Positions 34,344 through 49,111 of a stretch of DNA of 64,000 bases are shown here, one piece after another (the stretch's first letter is position 1; every line of letters begins with the position of its first letter). This stretch comes from Serratia symbiotica (lineage in GTDB: Bacteria; Pseudomonadota; Gammaproteobacteria; Enterobacterales; Enterobacteriaceae). The notes beneath the pieces were generated by a model that saw only the letters and a list, made by a program, of their open reading frames with translations, did not search any database and had not been told where the DNA came from. The stretch is taken from NCBI GenBank assembly GCA_900380265.1, contig LR025083.1, forward strand, positions 1,674,001 through 1,738,000, given 5' to 3'. Made by a program: the position numbers and the translations under genes.

Positions 34344-35719
34344 ATATTGCTCCCAAATAGCACTTAAAATAGAAGAACAACAACTAAATCGGCAGCTGTT
34401 CTAGTCAGAATTTATAATGATAGCTAGCCATACAGGCTGATCTTTCCGCAACTAAATATCTTGTGAGCTACGTTTAGGTAGTACTAACTACAAAGGTTCA
34501 ACCGCGAAAGTTACCCCTTTATTGAAATTATCCGATAGAAGATATCGAATGGCACCAAGCAGGTATTAATAAAAAGGAACCTTCCCCCTTTACTTAAACT
34601 GGTTACTTTAACTTGACTCTACCCTACCATTACTGAGGCTTCACAGTGGTGCACTATCGCGGTAATATCACTGATGGCGGGCAGGCGTATCCTCTGTATT
34701 CTCACAATTCTCTTTTAACGTCAAATATTTGATTTTCAAACTCTTTATTTGAAGAGCCTATGCTAACATTATGGCAGTATAGAACGATTCATTAAGTTTA
34801 ATAGCAGTAACATGCAATAGCGGCGAATTGTGTTTTTACGGTAATGGCATGGATCTCAGCAATAGATAATATCCTATTATTATAGTTATATTTATCTCAG
34901 AATGTCACCACCGTCAAATCAAAAGTCGGTAGCATTGATAACAGGTAAGGCACGGCGGGTAATTTAACGACAAAAGCCGGCCTTTTAGCAAAACCACTTG
35001 TTCTTGCCAACACAAAGCTAGCCATAGCGACGATTTTCATCAGCATGGTATATAAAATTAACCATTAAAAGGGATCAGTCCTATTAAACGAGAAAGAGAA
35101 TATTGTCAAAGACCATCCACTAACTAAAGGATCTGAGCACTCTCTTGATTGCGCCTCTAGGCTCAGAGTATATGCGAGCAAACAAATGAAGAACTATAAT
35201 AGTTTTAAAGTCTTTAGCCAAATTGGAGTATAAGTTCTTGAAGCTTATTTATAATTCATCAAACTCCTGCCTGGCTTGTTAAAAACAACCTCATAAAATG
35301 CAATAACACAATTGGAATGCCCATCTTTATGGAGTATGCGAACACACAAATCAACGGTTTTACCTTCCGCTCTTTCAGACTACCAAAAACCATCCAGTCA
35401 ACGCAATCCTCTCTATCAACAACCAAATAAACTATAAGAACAGCACTGATCAAGGATCATGCAAACGCGTGTGAAAGGATGATGGTTGCATGGCTGGATT
35501 AAAATCCACAACCAATGAATTATTCATGACGCAATCCTCATAGCAGGATGTCAAATTAGGTGTGCTAAATGATATTTTTTCTATATTTTCATATCCCTAT
35601 TTAAGATTTTATTCCTAAATTATTTCTGGATATTATCCAGAGAATAAGACAGTCAATTGAGCTAGGCTAGCTTATCTCTTAATCGGTTAGTCCATTTGCA
35701 CTAGGACAACACGGATAAC

Positions 35720-35749
35720 ACAGCAGAACCACAGCAGAACCACAGCAGA
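35720..35749. repeat. 11-base tandem repeat, 2.7 copies
   Basis: ACAGCAGAACC is repeated exactly twice and followed by ACAGCAGA. Likely a recent slippage product, since flanking DNA is degenerate. Confidence 0.8.
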
Positions 35750-37046
35750 TAGGAACCCTTGCAGATAGTGCGCAGTGTTTAGGATAAAACAGAAAATAAA
35801 ATAGTTTTAGGGGATAGCGTGTAAATAAGCTAGCTTGATATTGGAATACTAGGAAATGATAAATCATACACATACTAATTCAAAAAACAACACCACCTTG
35901 CTCACAGCATCCTATCCTCATTGCCAGGGCAAGCTATATTAATTACAAAAGACAGAGCTCTTTAGGTTAAATATTTTTAATATTTTAAAAAATTACAGGA
36001 AAAATAATGAGGACGCTAAAAAAGATGCTCTTGTACTTTAATATAAGCTTTCCCACTTGCTATTACTCTATTAGAGATATTCTATGACATAGATACATAT
36101 CATCTTTATTTTTTCAAGCTAAAACACCTAGTGTAAGAAAATTACTTTTAACCCACCTTAATAAACCTTAAGAAGATTTCTGAATAGAAATAGGCGAGCA
36201 TGCGACGAAAGTGAGTATATTAGCACGCTAGGGGCTATTTTTAATAAACCAACATCGGCAACATAGCCAGGCAGGATTATCGCCCACGCCTAATAGGAAC
36301 ATGTTACTAGCTAATGAGATGCAATCGGGGAGGGAGTTATCTCAGAAGTTACGTCATTTATTAGTATGCGCGGTATAAATGCATTCCATTAAAAACGTCC
36401 ACAGGGACGCACTCAAAGATAAGGGCTCCTATAGGGGTAACGCTAAGGAAAGTGTCCCCCCTGGGATTTTTTTAAAAGCCATTTAGCTCTATGGTAGCGA
36501 TCTATTAATAGCAGGTCAGGAAATAGCAGGGGACTCCAAATCCCTACTTAACGAAATTAGCCTGTATCAAAATATTTTAAGATCATTAAAGCACGCCTAC
36601 CCGCTAAATCTAACAAAATCACACTATATTGACAGTGACAAAACGTAGGTATTTATATATTAGAAGCCACTATAGGCTGAGGCACAATAGAAACTCTCCT
36701 TACACCCATTCTTCACGCTTTGAATGGAGTAACACTAGTATTTTGCATTACTGACTCACCTAACCTCTAAAAATCATAAGCAATCTAATAAATTCCTAAA
36801 AAGTGTTCTTACTGGAGATACCTCACACCTTAATTCACTGCGGTTATATGCTACGTATAGCTGATAGCGCATAATCTAGATGAAAAGCATAGACTCGTGT
36901 GATTTGAAAGCAGCAAATAAGGGCATACCAGCCCTTTCCAGATAGGTAACTGTGACAAGTTCCTAAAACACGTAATAAATGTGGGTCATAGTTTTTGTGA
37001 GCACCTTGAGACTACTCAAAAAATGGTCGCCCTTAATGGAGGATAT

Positions 37047-37070
37047 TGCCTCTATAGATGTATAGAGGCA
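37047..37070. repeat. perfect 10-base hairpin
   Basis: TGCCTCTATA, loop GATG, TATAGAGGCA. No adjoining gene recognised. Confidence 0.75.
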
Positions 37071-39439
37071 CCTTGTTATATACATTGATTACCGTTCTGC
37101 CTAGTGGCCATTAGACAGTGATTGTGCTCAGTGCAACACACATAACTTCGAGGTAGGGATAATTACTGTAGCAACCTAATTATAAAAATTAATATCTGCT
37201 AATCTATACTTATCCAAGATAAAGCACAGAATTATAAAACTACCAGTGATGGTCGAACAACAACGGAAACTAACTATTAAGACCGTCCGGGTGGCACATA
37301 AAGCAGTGATAAACAGCGTAACTAGTACGTACTGGTGAGACTGCTGGAGCAGTCTGATAATTTAAATAGTATTGCTAAAGCTCTTAAGCCCGTTATATTG
37401 AATTTGCACCGATCAGCCAGTATTTTAGTGTTTTCTGTGGTCTTTTCCATTTAGTCTGTAAGACTCATCCATCATCAGCACAGCCATGAGTAGTGAACCT
37501 GAACCTACTGGAGTATAAAGGGTTTATCGTATAATTACTGTTTCGACATCTCTACTACAATCGTAGTGTGTGTCTATGTGCTCAAGAGCAAATTACCAAT
37601 TTAAATATCTACCAAACAATCTTGCTTTAGTCGCCCTGGCAACCGATACAATCAACTACAGTTTATTCTATTCAAAAAGATGAAAGACTTGCTTGAGGCA
37701 GCTTATGCGACTTTGTCGTTTCTACCTGCTTTCAGATCAAGGTGTATTATTCGGGAATCATCTCACCCAGCTACAAAAAGCACAAATGAGATCTTTTCCT
37801 TGCAGTAGATTTGAATAGGAAAGCGCAAAGAAACATGGAGCAGATCAAAAACAATCACCTCTCATGAACAAAGTTATCTACACAGATTAACGGATTTGCA
37901 AAAGAGTTGTTTTAATTTTAATTAATTATAATTTCCGATGCGGAAAGGGAATCAGCAGGTAGAAGCAATTACTATTGGATCGTGCGGATTCTGAATAACT
38001 AGTCATGCAGTGGAGGAAGGTACACCTTGTCCAGACTATGTCGTAAAATCTTGTTGTTGGCTTGAACCACACATTAAAGGGAATCTAGTTGCCAACTTTC
38101 CAAAAGGGATGAGCGAATTAGATCAATTCCTAAAAGTTCTGTAGGGCTATTGATGAGATACTACAAAATGATAAAGGGATGGTGGTCAGCATGTTTCCAA
38201 ATCGCCTTTTTAGGGACCGTCATAATCAATTAACTAGTTATATCAAGCATATATTTAAAAGACATTTACACTTAATAAAACAGTAAGTCAACTGGACAGT
38301 TGAATGGCACTTAAGCTATTTTATCACTTTATTTGAAATAATAAGATTATTAGCGCACATTTCCAAATTATAAAATTACAATTATTGATTGTATTTTATA
38401 GTTTATTGAAAAACGCTTTACCGTCTTCTATGGTAGGGCATTACCATAAAATAGAACAGCAGTGGTGGAAAAGCCTTACCGTATAAATCATCAACTCAAA
38501 TATGATAATAAATAGCTATCTTCCTTGATTTTGACCCATTCCTTGTGCACTAAATAAATCACTAAACAGTAATATGCCTTTCGGCTACATTATCCCGTTA
38601 TTTAGCGATAACAAGCAAAGTAATGAAGATAAAGTATTACTATGCCGTTTCTCGGATATAAAATACCGCAGACCTATTGAATTTCTGCCAAGTCGTTCAC
38701 TTAAATTAAAGCCATGTACCGCACTACTCACTAAATTATTCCGCACTGTTCGAAGGGTTATACTGATTTTATACAAATTTTGGTCGCCGCTAAACAAGCG
38801 GGGTTTCCCGCATATACTAAACAAAAATGTTGTCTTGCACATATGAGAATACATAACAAGCCACGTCAGCGTGCTAGACCTAGATTGAAATGGAGTAAAA
38901 ACACTAAAGTTAACGATTTTAACTCTTTATACCGTGTCATCTATAGATTATTTGAAGATGTCAGGAAACAAACCACAAAATAAACCCGTGAACCGAAGTT
39001 CTATTTCATTGACAGATGAAGCAATCACTAACAAATACCGCCCACTGTTAACACTATCGAATCTACCCACAGTTCTGAGCATGTCACAGTTAAACTAAAC
39101 GATCACCTGAGACTTTTTTATATCACCATTACCATTTCACATACCTCTGTTACCTACCCACCACATACAATAAGACAGGATATTACGTCGAATAAAATGG
39201 AAATAAGAAATTCCTGACTCGGTTCTTCAACCTGCTAATGCAAGCTTGGACTTTTTGAACCCACTGCATGTAAAAGGCACACCATGTAATCTGAATAAGC
39301 TCTAGCATCAGGTTCAGCAGCACATCACATTTCAACCAGGCATCTTAACCGACAATGTGAATTGCTACTGATCAATATTGATTTTACGGTAGTTTTAAGA
39401 AACGGTTACGTGGGGATGTGGCTGTTAGTGCGACTATTG

Positions 39440-39480
39440 TCGATAATTTTTATTATCGAACCTTCTATTTAAAAATAGAA
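39440..39480. repeat. two tandem AT-rich hairpins
   Basis: TCGATAAT/ATTATCGA (loop TTTT) is followed after three bases by TTCTATTT/AAATAGAA (loop AA). Both stems are perfect at 8 pairs. Confidence 0.65.
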
Positions 39481-40134
39481 AACAACCATGCAATCATTGC
39501 AAATACACCTATTGAGATAGCAGATGCTGCAATCTCACCTTAATACCTTGTTGCCTGCTTTAACCAAAAGTATGTACACCTACAAAGCCATAATAGATCG
39601 GACTACACGCCAGACAGAGTAAGTGCCAATTGTGAAAGCGGTTCCTGTTCGTTTGGCGTTCCAGCTCTTCATGTGCCTGGAGATATAAACTAAAAATGAC
39701 GGCAATATATTAAAACTAGGATCTGTGGCAGTCGCAGGAAATATTGGACAACATCGTAAGTTTCAGCGATAAATGCACTGCATGACATCTAGATGATACA
39801 TCACTATTTATTAGTCTACTATAATCGAAGGCTATCACTAAGTATGCAGATACCATGAATTATAATTCATGAAAATTAAAAAAAATAATTAACAAAAATC
39901 ACTCAAAGCTTTAGCACAGTAATCCATTGTTTTAATATTTCTCTTCTCTCGCATGAACGCCAAAGCATCCGATGTCAAAATTAAAGTAACTGCCAATTTT
40001 ACCACACCACTAAATAGGTAAATGGCTAATTAAGTTGAGCTTCTATTTCCCTTAAAATGTAAGACTGGACCCGCGTTCTATATGGGAGTGTATAGCTCAA
40101 TTCAACGACCTATTACCCTTATATTTACCTCGAC

Positions 40135-40155
40135 ATTTAGGTTAGTAACCTAAAT
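40135..40155. repeat. 21-base perfect palindrome
   Basis: ATTTAGGTTA, a central G, TAACCTAAAT. Ten perfect pairs around a single base; resembles an operator more than a terminator, but no gene lies nearby. Confidence 0.7.
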
Positions 40156-41770
40156 TATAGTATAGTCGAATATGACAGCAGCAACCGAATACACCAACAC
40201 GCGATTTATGAGTTTACCACAGCGTGATTCTCCGCACTATTCTCGGTAGTCCAACATGTCTCATCAACGTCGCGCCTCATGCGACCTACCTTAATTTTTA
40301 CCAAGAAGACTGTTGCCTGTCATTCATCTTTTAGCTCCCAACATGCACCAAGCACAGAAGTGCTCTTTAGTAGTTTATTGGATAAACTACCAAAGTATTA
40401 ATTAGCAAAATAAACCATTCAGTATTGATGAGCTGATCCTGAGATTACAGAACCATGTGAGTCAGCCATATATTATCCTGATTTTATGCTGGATTGAACG
40501 ACTATTGCAAAATCTTTAGCATCACTCCTCTTTAGCAGGCACGACAGTAACTCATTTCACCTAAGTTGGAATGATGAGAATTATCTATGTCTATATGGAC
40601 ACTGTTAGCACAACTTTCGATCTTAATATACAGACATTCTATCTGCATAGAAAATAAGACAGATTCTGCTGCTGTATATGAACCCTTACTATGCAATTGA
40701 ATATAGGATAAAACTAGAATCGGAATGGGTGGGTGATTTTTGTACGCACCCATATCTTTCCGCCTCTTCCGATTGAGGATACATTACTACCCTAACCATA
40801 AACCCTTTCCCCACCCACTTATTAGACAAATTCTCGCATCTGACACATCCCCCTTTCGGCGAGAATCATGCCTACAAATCAGGAAGCCTATTGGGAGTCT
40901 CGCAAACTAGATCAGTCGACCTTATTGTAGAAGTAGAGATCGTAGTATCGCTTTATCCCTTTTACTTTATTCCTTCTACCTTTTATAGAATAATTAGGGT
41001 TGCGGAATTGTGGTATAGCGATCTAGTTATCTGTATAAATTCGTAGGGAGAGCCAACTAAATCAGTGTAGTTAAAGCGCTCAGTTTCTAGTCAAAACCAT
41101 TAGCATCGCCAGAAATATATTCACTCCATATTTCTACAACCTTGTTAATTAAGGGATTCGACTGCTAGTTCCAGAATCTTCTTCGAGCGCTGATTGTATA
41201 TCTAAACGTTTCTTGTGATAGCTGAATACGCCGCTTAACTTTTTACTCAACAATTTAAATGCACCTTATACAATCAGAAACAAGTGGCTTTTGTTTTATT
41301 GATCGTCAGCTTCAGCTTGCTAATCAGTCCAGGCATTACTGGAAGAATCTGGCTGGCGTCTATAGGGTGCTCGTAGATCAATAGATCGTCGGCACAACGA
41401 AGCATTCACACACCCATACGCTCTCTGATGTATTAACATTGTTGCTCCATAATAAAAAGCGCCTCGCGTGTAGATTAGACAGGAATTAGGGTATGAGATA
41501 ATGCTATAGATATTCAGCACTGGTTACCCCGACTTGCGGATTTCGCTGCACTTTACCGTCCCGTGCTATTCCTGCTGCGTATACTACTAACCATTCTTTA
41601 CTCAGCTATAGGGACTTTTCTAACAAAACCCGAGACACAACTGCCATCATCGGTTAGGAGTACGGTATGGCTTCGAGACAAACTGATAGATCTTCATATA
41701 CAGCATCTCCCTATAGGCTAGTCAATAGACCGTCTACTTCTTGCGCTATGGTTTGTGCATTCCTGCTTCG

Positions 41771-41797
41771 ATTTGACATCTTGCTCAGATGTCAAAT
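41771..41797. repeat. perfect 11-base hairpin
   Basis: ATTTGACATCT, loop TGCTC, AGATGTCAAAT. No adjoining gene recognised. Confidence 0.75.
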
Positions 41798-44700
41798 CAG
41801 CTTCCAACATAAGGTAAAACCTAAGAAGGCTGGCACGCTAGCGCCCCCTATTTTAGGCAATATCCCTAACGGTCAGGCATCCCCTTAGATAGATATATGA
41901 GTTAACCTAACAGAGATCAGAGCACCTCCCTGCCAGAAGGTGTTACACCAGGTCTCTTATCCATCGATTCAGACCATATCACTTAATATCCTCTCAGTGT
42001 TCTAATCTGCACCCACTTTCAAGCACTACAAGCCTCTTCGTGATTGTATCGTACCTACTGTTAACATTATCAAATTCTAGCTTGTGTAAACATTCATTAC
42101 AGTCGGGATCCCCATGCTCCTTTAATATGTCTTTTGTAAATGCTAACAACACTAATCATATGGAGGTTGTAAGGTCTGCGTTTCGTTCACTTAACCTGTA
42201 ACTTAGCATTCTTTCCCAATTAGCAGCGCTACCACCCCAAACTATCCGTTTGATAATATCAAAACATAGAAAGTAACCTACTTATGATGAGATCCGTGGT
42301 CTTATTTTCTATTAAATATTGATCCAAGTTATCGACACTTAGTTTATTTAAAACACACTGTTCAGTGTATACGCTCACTATAGCTTCTAGATGCACTGCC
42401 TTTATTTTTAATTTAAATAGTGTTCCAGTACCCCGAGACATATGTCTATACTTTAAATAAATACTAGGCTATAATACAATTAAATCCGGCTTGCCTTCCC
42501 TTAGGCATAAGCCCACAACACCGTCCTCCTTCACTGTGAAGAGCTTGGATAAAGAGGAAGAAACGCCAAGGAAGCATAGGCCGGAAGATAATTCACGACA
42601 CACAGCCAATAGAACATCAATCACAATAACTATTAGTTACTAGAAGTCCAGCTAGTATGCTACTCATAACAATAGAAAGCCCAATGGTGCTACGATAGGC
42701 AGCGTACATCTGTCCGCTAGCCTTGCTTGATTTAAAACTTGCCAAGAAGTGAGTTGCTAATACAGTAAACAGCAAAGATTCCTACCTTAAAGGATTGCTC
42801 ATAAAGTGATTGGTCAATAGACCATTAAAGTCTTAACCGCGACGGCGCGTAGATTTTAGAAAAATCTAAATAAGTTTATTTATTAAGAAATCAATGTATG
42901 CACTTTATAAAAATTACGCGCGTGCAAAAATGCCGATTAACGGATCGAATAAAACAGTCATTTATGAAATTTAAATTTGCCATATAAAAACATAATATCA
43001 TCGATAATTATAATTATATATTCAATTTAGACTCATAACCATATTATATAAATGTTTTATAAAACACCCTTGAAGATATATGCCGCAATCAGAAATGACT
43101 CGAAAATACACTGCTTCACATTCTAAATAATATAAATTTATTATTAAAAATTAAACTGTATTTGATAGGAAATCATCTAACCAAGTTACTTGATAAACTA
43201 ATCCAGTGATAAGGTTAAACCTATAGACATATAGATTATTACAACATATCAAACATATTAAATTTTTCTATCTCTCATTTAGTTTATATGATATTTATTA
43301 TCATAGAAAATACCATTTAGTATATAATGACAAGCATTATCTGTTGAAATATCAAACATTAAAGCTAACGTTAAGGTCACAGACCTAACAATATTTTCAT
43401 CAGAAAATAGACTAAGTGGCGATCACAGATCGCTACTTTCTTCTTATAAAGAGATATTAAAGAATGGATTGCAGAAGTAAAGCAATTTTTTAAAAATATT
43501 ATATATAGACTCTTTATACTTCACTTCTATCTTTAGGAAGCAGCTTAATTTTCATTATACTCAAGCTATAAATAAAGCATGGTAATACCGATAATACTTT
43601 ATCTTATTTTGCGCAGTTGTATGAAAAGATACCGATTATTTTACTTCTTTGTATGCCTCGATATTATCCAATTAACTTTCATATATGTTGATTACAGAAA
43701 ATTAGAAATAGAATCAATACTTACTATTGTTATATGCTGGATACGCTTATATTACCCGGTATTTGTATTTAATAACATAGTCGGATTTGGAATACACTAC
43801 TAGTGTTCAAGCGACAGTTCACAGCATATTACACATTCCCCATACTAACGCAGTACAAGCATTAAAAATGCGTAACCCGCTTACTATATCTAGTATAGCC
43901 ACTGTATTAGTTCCTAGGTTTTTAAGTTTATTATATATAATAAATCCTATGCTAGGAAACGCACTACCCATAATCTGTTATTAAACAAATCCGCAATTAA
44001 TCGTAACATCGGTTCCGTTTTTTCTGAAATCTTATCACCTTGTTCTATATAACATATTTCGTTTTAAAACCGTAGAACGCTTATTCTGATATTGGCATTA
44101 GGTAAACCATAGTATGGCAATATAAACTGTAACTTAGTGAAAACTCATAATAATAAACTAATTACTTTATAATTTAATGTTTGGTTCTTTAAAAGAAACT
44201 TATTAATTGTTTTGCTTGTAAGAAAATCAAATTATTTACAAACATCTAGTAAATAAATTTACAGCCTATATATTTCTATATATAGATAGTTCGATTGTTA
44301 TAGAAATGATGATGACATCCATCTACCCTTCATTTTCTTCAGCTACTCTAATCGGTAACCTATAGGCCTGTCTTACTTCCGAAATAATAAACGGTCTATG
44401 CAATATCAATCTGGGTATAAGGCTTGGAAAGCGAAGGGTCACCTAGTATTTCACTATCAACTCGCGGATCGTTCGATAACAGTGAATTGAGAATATAAAT
44501 GAACACTGAATAAAATAAAAATAAAAGATGACTAGGTAGATAACTTGCTTATTAAGACAATAATATCGGCAATGGCAGTAAGTCAACGGTGTTGAACACT
44601 TAACTAGCTGGTTGAGACCCTTAGGGATTACAAAAAGGTGATCCAGAAATATTTTCTGTCGATTGGTAGTAGCAGGAGCAATTATGGTGACAGCCAGTTT

Positions 44701-46600
44701 AAAACTAAATCCGTAATAAGCGCAATTTCACAGTGGCACCTCAACGGAATGGCTGAATTTATCCAGTGAATGTAAGAGCCTTTATACATCACATTTCCGC
44801 CTAATAATTGGGTGCGCCACATCGATCTAGCCTTAACTACCGCAACCTCACGAACCAGTTATTTTTTCTAGTGAGAGTGTCCAACCGTAACAGCGGACCT
44901 ACGGATCAACCTTGAGTATTCGCGCTGACGATGGACAACGTCAGCAGGCCTCTTTTACCCAGTTATTCCACAAGTACATAGTTACTCACGCAACTACAAA
45001 TAGAATGTAAAAAGCGACAATCTTAAGGATTACCGCCCACTCTAAATAAGGTAGAGTGATATTGCAACCAGAAAGATTAGGCCGTGTTTTTTGCAATCTT
45101 GGTTTAACAGAATAAACAGTACAATAAATGAATAGACAACGGCGTACTATTTCCAAACCAAATATCATTCATCATATTTTATATCTAGGCTACATTCAGT
45201 ATTTCTGTTAATCTGTGACCAGATATGGAATCGGCTTATCCTGATTTTCCTGATGCACTGCGATTAGCATTATATTTTGTCATCACAACTGAAACTGCTA
45301 TTTAATTCATCATACTAACTAAACAATATTTTCAAATTATTGTACACCAGTACAGTACTAAATCAGACACTCACTATCAAATTTAAAAACGTAATATTCA
45401 AAACCCGGTTACCCTCCGCCATGCGCGTCAAACAGCTAATTCACTAGCTACGCGCCATAAGCTCGTCTCAAGACTAAAACTCGCTAAGTTTAGGAGTAGG
45501 AAAAGCAACCACGAGCACATGGTTCACCATATCTGCACATATAAGCTCACTTACCATTTCCAATATGGAATATTGAATAGAATAAGGCTATTTTGGAACA
45601 CTGAGGCTTGGATTAAGGAGGTTATATTAATCAATACTGTATTTCAGAAGTGCGATTAGCTTTGCGCAGGCGCTGCTTACACTTAAATCCATTCCCCACA
45701 TTTGCATTAAATGGATATACACAGTTAACAGGGTTGATTAAAATCGCGCACCCACCTAAAGAATCACCTAGATGGGTCAATCACCTTTATGGCCAAGAGT
45801 ATGCAAGATACTGCCCGCTATTCCTTCAGAATAGCCCGCTTATTTAACCTAGCGATCGCCTTTATAGGCAAAGTCGGATATAGTAAGCAATAACTCGCCT
45901 AAACTCATTGCCTTGGGAAAAGAAAGATAATGCCAGACAAATAGAATATCTGCATGATAATAAAACACATTACGTAGAACACAGTGATCCCAGGTAGACG
46001 CTTAGTCATTAATGTCTTAGCTTAAGGTCCGCTAAGATGCATGGAAAGTGCAATGAGGGATTAATGCGTGTTTGCTGTCTTGCGATCAACTAGCGATGGC
46101 AAGGGCATAAAAGCACGAATATTTATAACAAATAAATTAGAAACAATATGTGCATAGTTTCACTCAAGCGAGAAAGCAACAGAGCTTTGCTCCTATATAT
46201 GCTTCCATTTGCATATTCACATAGATGTTGTAGTTGATTAGTGACGAGTTTGGCAACGGCATTGCCAGCAGGTAGGAAAATGAATCCGGAAATCGGATGC
46301 ATTGCTCCACATCTCTACCGGCTATCAATCGTAATCCTGTTAAGATTGCCCGTTTTTAGTGTCCGTTGACTAGACTGTGTAGGTGTAGCTGGTTGTTTTA
46401 CTTAGTCTGTCATTTACCCAAGTAAGCGGGGGATCTGCCTAACTTCTACTTTCACTGACATTTTGCTTTTAGGTTATTAATTGACATCATGGTTTGTACT
46501 AGATTCTCTTCTAGCACTTAAAACGTCGCTATTTATTACTGCTGAAAATTATTAATAAGGTCTTTCAATTAGTTTTCATTGAGATCAGCTTGTACATATA

Positions 46601-46619
46601 TAGTGGTTTTAAACCACTA
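46601..46619. repeat. 19-base perfect palindrome
   Basis: TAGTGGTTT, a central T, AAACCACTA; nine perfect pairs, 650 bases beyond the 3' end of deaD. Confidence 0.65.
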
Positions 46620-47266
46620 CTAAATACACAGAATGAACTATACAGCTTAGATTTTAAGATATGGTTTCACTAAACACACTTGACTTTTGTCACAATCGCT
46701 TTTACGTGTTACGATATTATGTCTCAGCCTTTACTAAATTCACACGCAAGGGCTCAAGCTCTTTTTATGAATGCCGTGTGTATGGATTATTCACACTTTT
46801 CCTGGTCCGAGTCGCCTTTCATTCGTCAATCATGTAATTGTGCTACCCGCTTTCAGTACGTTAAGATGACTGAACAGTGACCTACACGACACGCTTTTCC
46901 CACGTACCTACACCACCAAAAGCAGGATACTTGCGTTAACATTCAAGTAACGATATAACCTCTAGCACATTAATATCACGATTTAGTAATACATCCTAAT
47001 CATCTACATGGAAGATGATCGCTCTAGTTTTCACCTATATCACCCGAAACAGGATTAATCACGTCTATTTTGATTATGCTATTAACATAAAAGATAAACG
47101 GTAGGTGGATAGAATATCCTGTCCCTATCTTAATTTCCTATACTATATCTTTTTTGTGATTGTGATAGCAATTTCTTAATAGATTGACAATTTATATTTC
47201 TCTGCATTAAACACCAGCCTGTTAGTTAGCTCTCTTGATAACTAACGAGTGAGGGCAAATCCACGA

Positions 47267-49111
47267 TTATCCGCCGTTATTAACCCGGCGTCGAGAAGCC
47301 GTAGTCGTTAACTCATCGCGTCGTGGTGATGCTTTACCGTCACCACTAGCGGAACGACGCGTTGCACCTTCACGGTGTTCTCCATAAAATGAGCGGCTAT
47401 AGCCACTATGCTTATTTGACTTCACATCACCGAGCAGTTGTATATTCATTGGTTTATTTAGTATAAATGTCCGGGTGAAGTGATTCAGCATCTCATCTGG
47501 CATGTCTTTCGGTAGTTCGATCGTGGAATAGGAAGGAAACAGCTTGATATTACCGATGTAACGGCTGCTAATATCACCTTCATTAGCGATAGCGCCAACA
47601 ATGTGGCGCACTTCTACACCGTCATTACGACCTACTTCAATTCGATAAAGTTGCATCTCCCCCATATCACGGCGTGCACGACGTGGTCTATCACCGTCAC
47701 GGTGGTCTAAACGTATATTACGGCGGCGATCATTACTACGATCGCCACGATCATTTAACTCACGACGATGACGTGGCTTAAATATAGGTTCTCTAGGTAA
47801 AATCAGTAAACGTTCACCCTGAGCTATCTTCAGTAATGCAGCAGCCAGAGTTTCCATATCAATATCTTCTTCCGGCTGCAGTTTAGCCAAAAGCGCACGA
47901 TACATATCTAAATCACGACTTTCCAATTGTAGCTGAATTTTATCAGCAAATTTAGCTAAACGACGAGCGCCCAACATTTCTGCGTTGGGTAGTTCTACTT
48001 CTTGGATACTCAGCTTTATGGTACGTTCAATATTGTATAACAACCGCCGCTCTCGGGTTTCTACAAAAAGTAGTGCGCGGCCTGCACGACCTGCACGGCC
48101 TGTACGGCCAATACGGTGCACGTAAGATTCGGAATCCATTGGTATATCATAGTTTACTACTAAGCTGATTCGGTCAACATCCAGGCCACGGGCAGCAACG
48201 TCTGTAGCGATCAAGATGTCCAGACGGCCATCTTTTAGACGTTCCAAGGTCTGCTCTCTCAACACTTGATTCATATCACCGTTCAGTGCAGCACTACTAT
48301 AACCAGCTCGCTCCAGCGCTTCAGCCACTTCTAGTGTTGAGTTTTTAGTTCGTACAAAAATAATCGCCGCGTCAAAGTCTTCCGCTTCTAGAAAACGGGC
48401 CAGGGCTTCTTTTTTACGTATGCCCTGCACCATCCAATAGCTCTGTCTAATGTCTGGACGGGTAGTAATATTAGAGTGAATACGCACTTCCTGTGGATCT
48501 TTCATGAATCGTCGGGTAATACGGCGAATTGCCTCTGGCATGGTAGCAGAGAACAGTGCGGTCTGATGCCCATCCGGAATCTCAGCCATGATGCTCTCTA
48601 CGTCTTCGATAAAGCCCATGCGCAACATTTCATCAGCTTCATCCAATACCAATCCGCTGAGGTTCGAGAGATTCAAAGTTCCGCGATTTAGGTGATCTAA
48701 TAAACGGCCTGGCGTACCTACCACAATTTGTGGTCCCTGACGCAGTGCACGCAATTGCACGTCATAACGTTGACCACCGTACAGAGCAACAACATTTACT
48801 CCATGCATATATTTTGAGAAATCACCCATAGCCTCAGCAACCTGTACCGCTAGCTCGCGTGTCGGTGCCAGCACTAAAATCTGAGGGGCCTTGAGATCAG
48901 TCTGCACATTATGCAAAAGTGGCAAGGAGAATGCTGCGGTTTTACCACTGCCTGTCTGTGCCATACCGAGGACATCACGAGCATTAAGCAGGTGAGGAAT
49001 ACACTCAGCCTGGATAGGTGATGGTTTTTTGTAACCCAGATCAGCCAGGCCGGCAATGATCGGGGCGGATAGCCCTAGATCAGAAAAAGAAGTTTCAAAC
49101 TCAGTAGTCAT
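47267..49111 (-). CDS. deaD: DeaD/CsdA, DEAD-box RNA helicase
   Basis: ATP-dependent RNA helicase that aids 50S assembly and mRNA decay, especially in the cold. About 614 residues. Q motif YKKPSPIQ; Walker A AQTGSGKT; Walker [16 protein letters not shown] motif; and [13 protein letters not shown] are all present. The C-terminal RNA-binding domain ([21 protein letters not shown]) is intact, followed by a shortened Arg/Gly-rich tail. I start at the ATG at 49111 ([14 protein letters not shown]), which aligns with MAEFETTFADLGL; the upstream ATG at 49126 would add five unrelated residues. It follows pnp and the nlpI relic, the ancestral order. It may also cover the lost RhlB (inference). Confidence 0.96.
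   Translation of the reverse strand: MTTEFETSFSDLGLSAPIIAGLADLGYKKPSPIQAECIPHLLNARDVLGMAQTGSGKTAAFSLPLLHNVQTDLKAPQILVLAPTRELAVQVAEAMGDFSKYMHGVNVVALYGGQRYDVQLRALRQGPQIVVGTPGRLLDHLNRGTLNLSNLSGLVLDEADEMLRMGFIEDVESIMAEIPDGHQTALFSATMPEAIRRITRRFMKDPQEVRIHSNITTRPDIRQSYWMVQGIRKKEALARFLEAEDFDAAIIFVRTKNSTLEVAEALERAGYSSAALNGDMNQVLREQTLERLKDGRLDILIATDVAARGLDVDRISLVVNYDIPMDSESYVHRIGRTGRAGRAGRALLFVETRERRLLYNIERTIKLSIQEVELPNAEMLGARRLAKFADKIQLQLESRDLDMYRALLAKLQPEEDIDMETLAAALLKIAQGERLLILPREPIFKPRHRRELNDRGDRSNDRRRNIRLDHRDGDRPRRARRDMGEMQLYRIEVGRNDGVEVRHIVGAIANEGDISSRYIGNIKLFPSYSTIELPKDMPDEMLNHFTRTFILNKPMNIQLLGDVKSNKHSGYSRSFYGEHREGATRRSASGDGKASPRRDELTTTASRRRVNNGG

Larger units (their letters stand above)
34344..47266. 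other. 12.9 kb gene desert
   Basis: The longest stretch without a supported gene. Stop density is high in all frames and I recognised no remnant with confidence (yiiQ, fpr, glpX/K/F would follow tpiA in E. coli). The most open place is 38574-38983, where frames of 90 (plus), 89 (minus) and 67 (plus) codons overlap; no motif was identified. From about 42880 to 44300 the DNA is very AT-rich and includes a hydrophobic 74-codon frame (43579-43803). Several hairpins and one short tandem repeat are listed separately. Confidence 0.55.

Noticed and set aside
35720-35749. Tandem repeat considered as a CRISPR or satellite
   Set aside because: Unit of 11 bases with under three copies and no spacers; simple slippage repeat.
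37874-37882. DnaA-box-like TTATCTACA in an AT-rich setting
   Set aside because: Only one box, no cluster, no dnaA/gidA/mnmG neighbours; not an origin.
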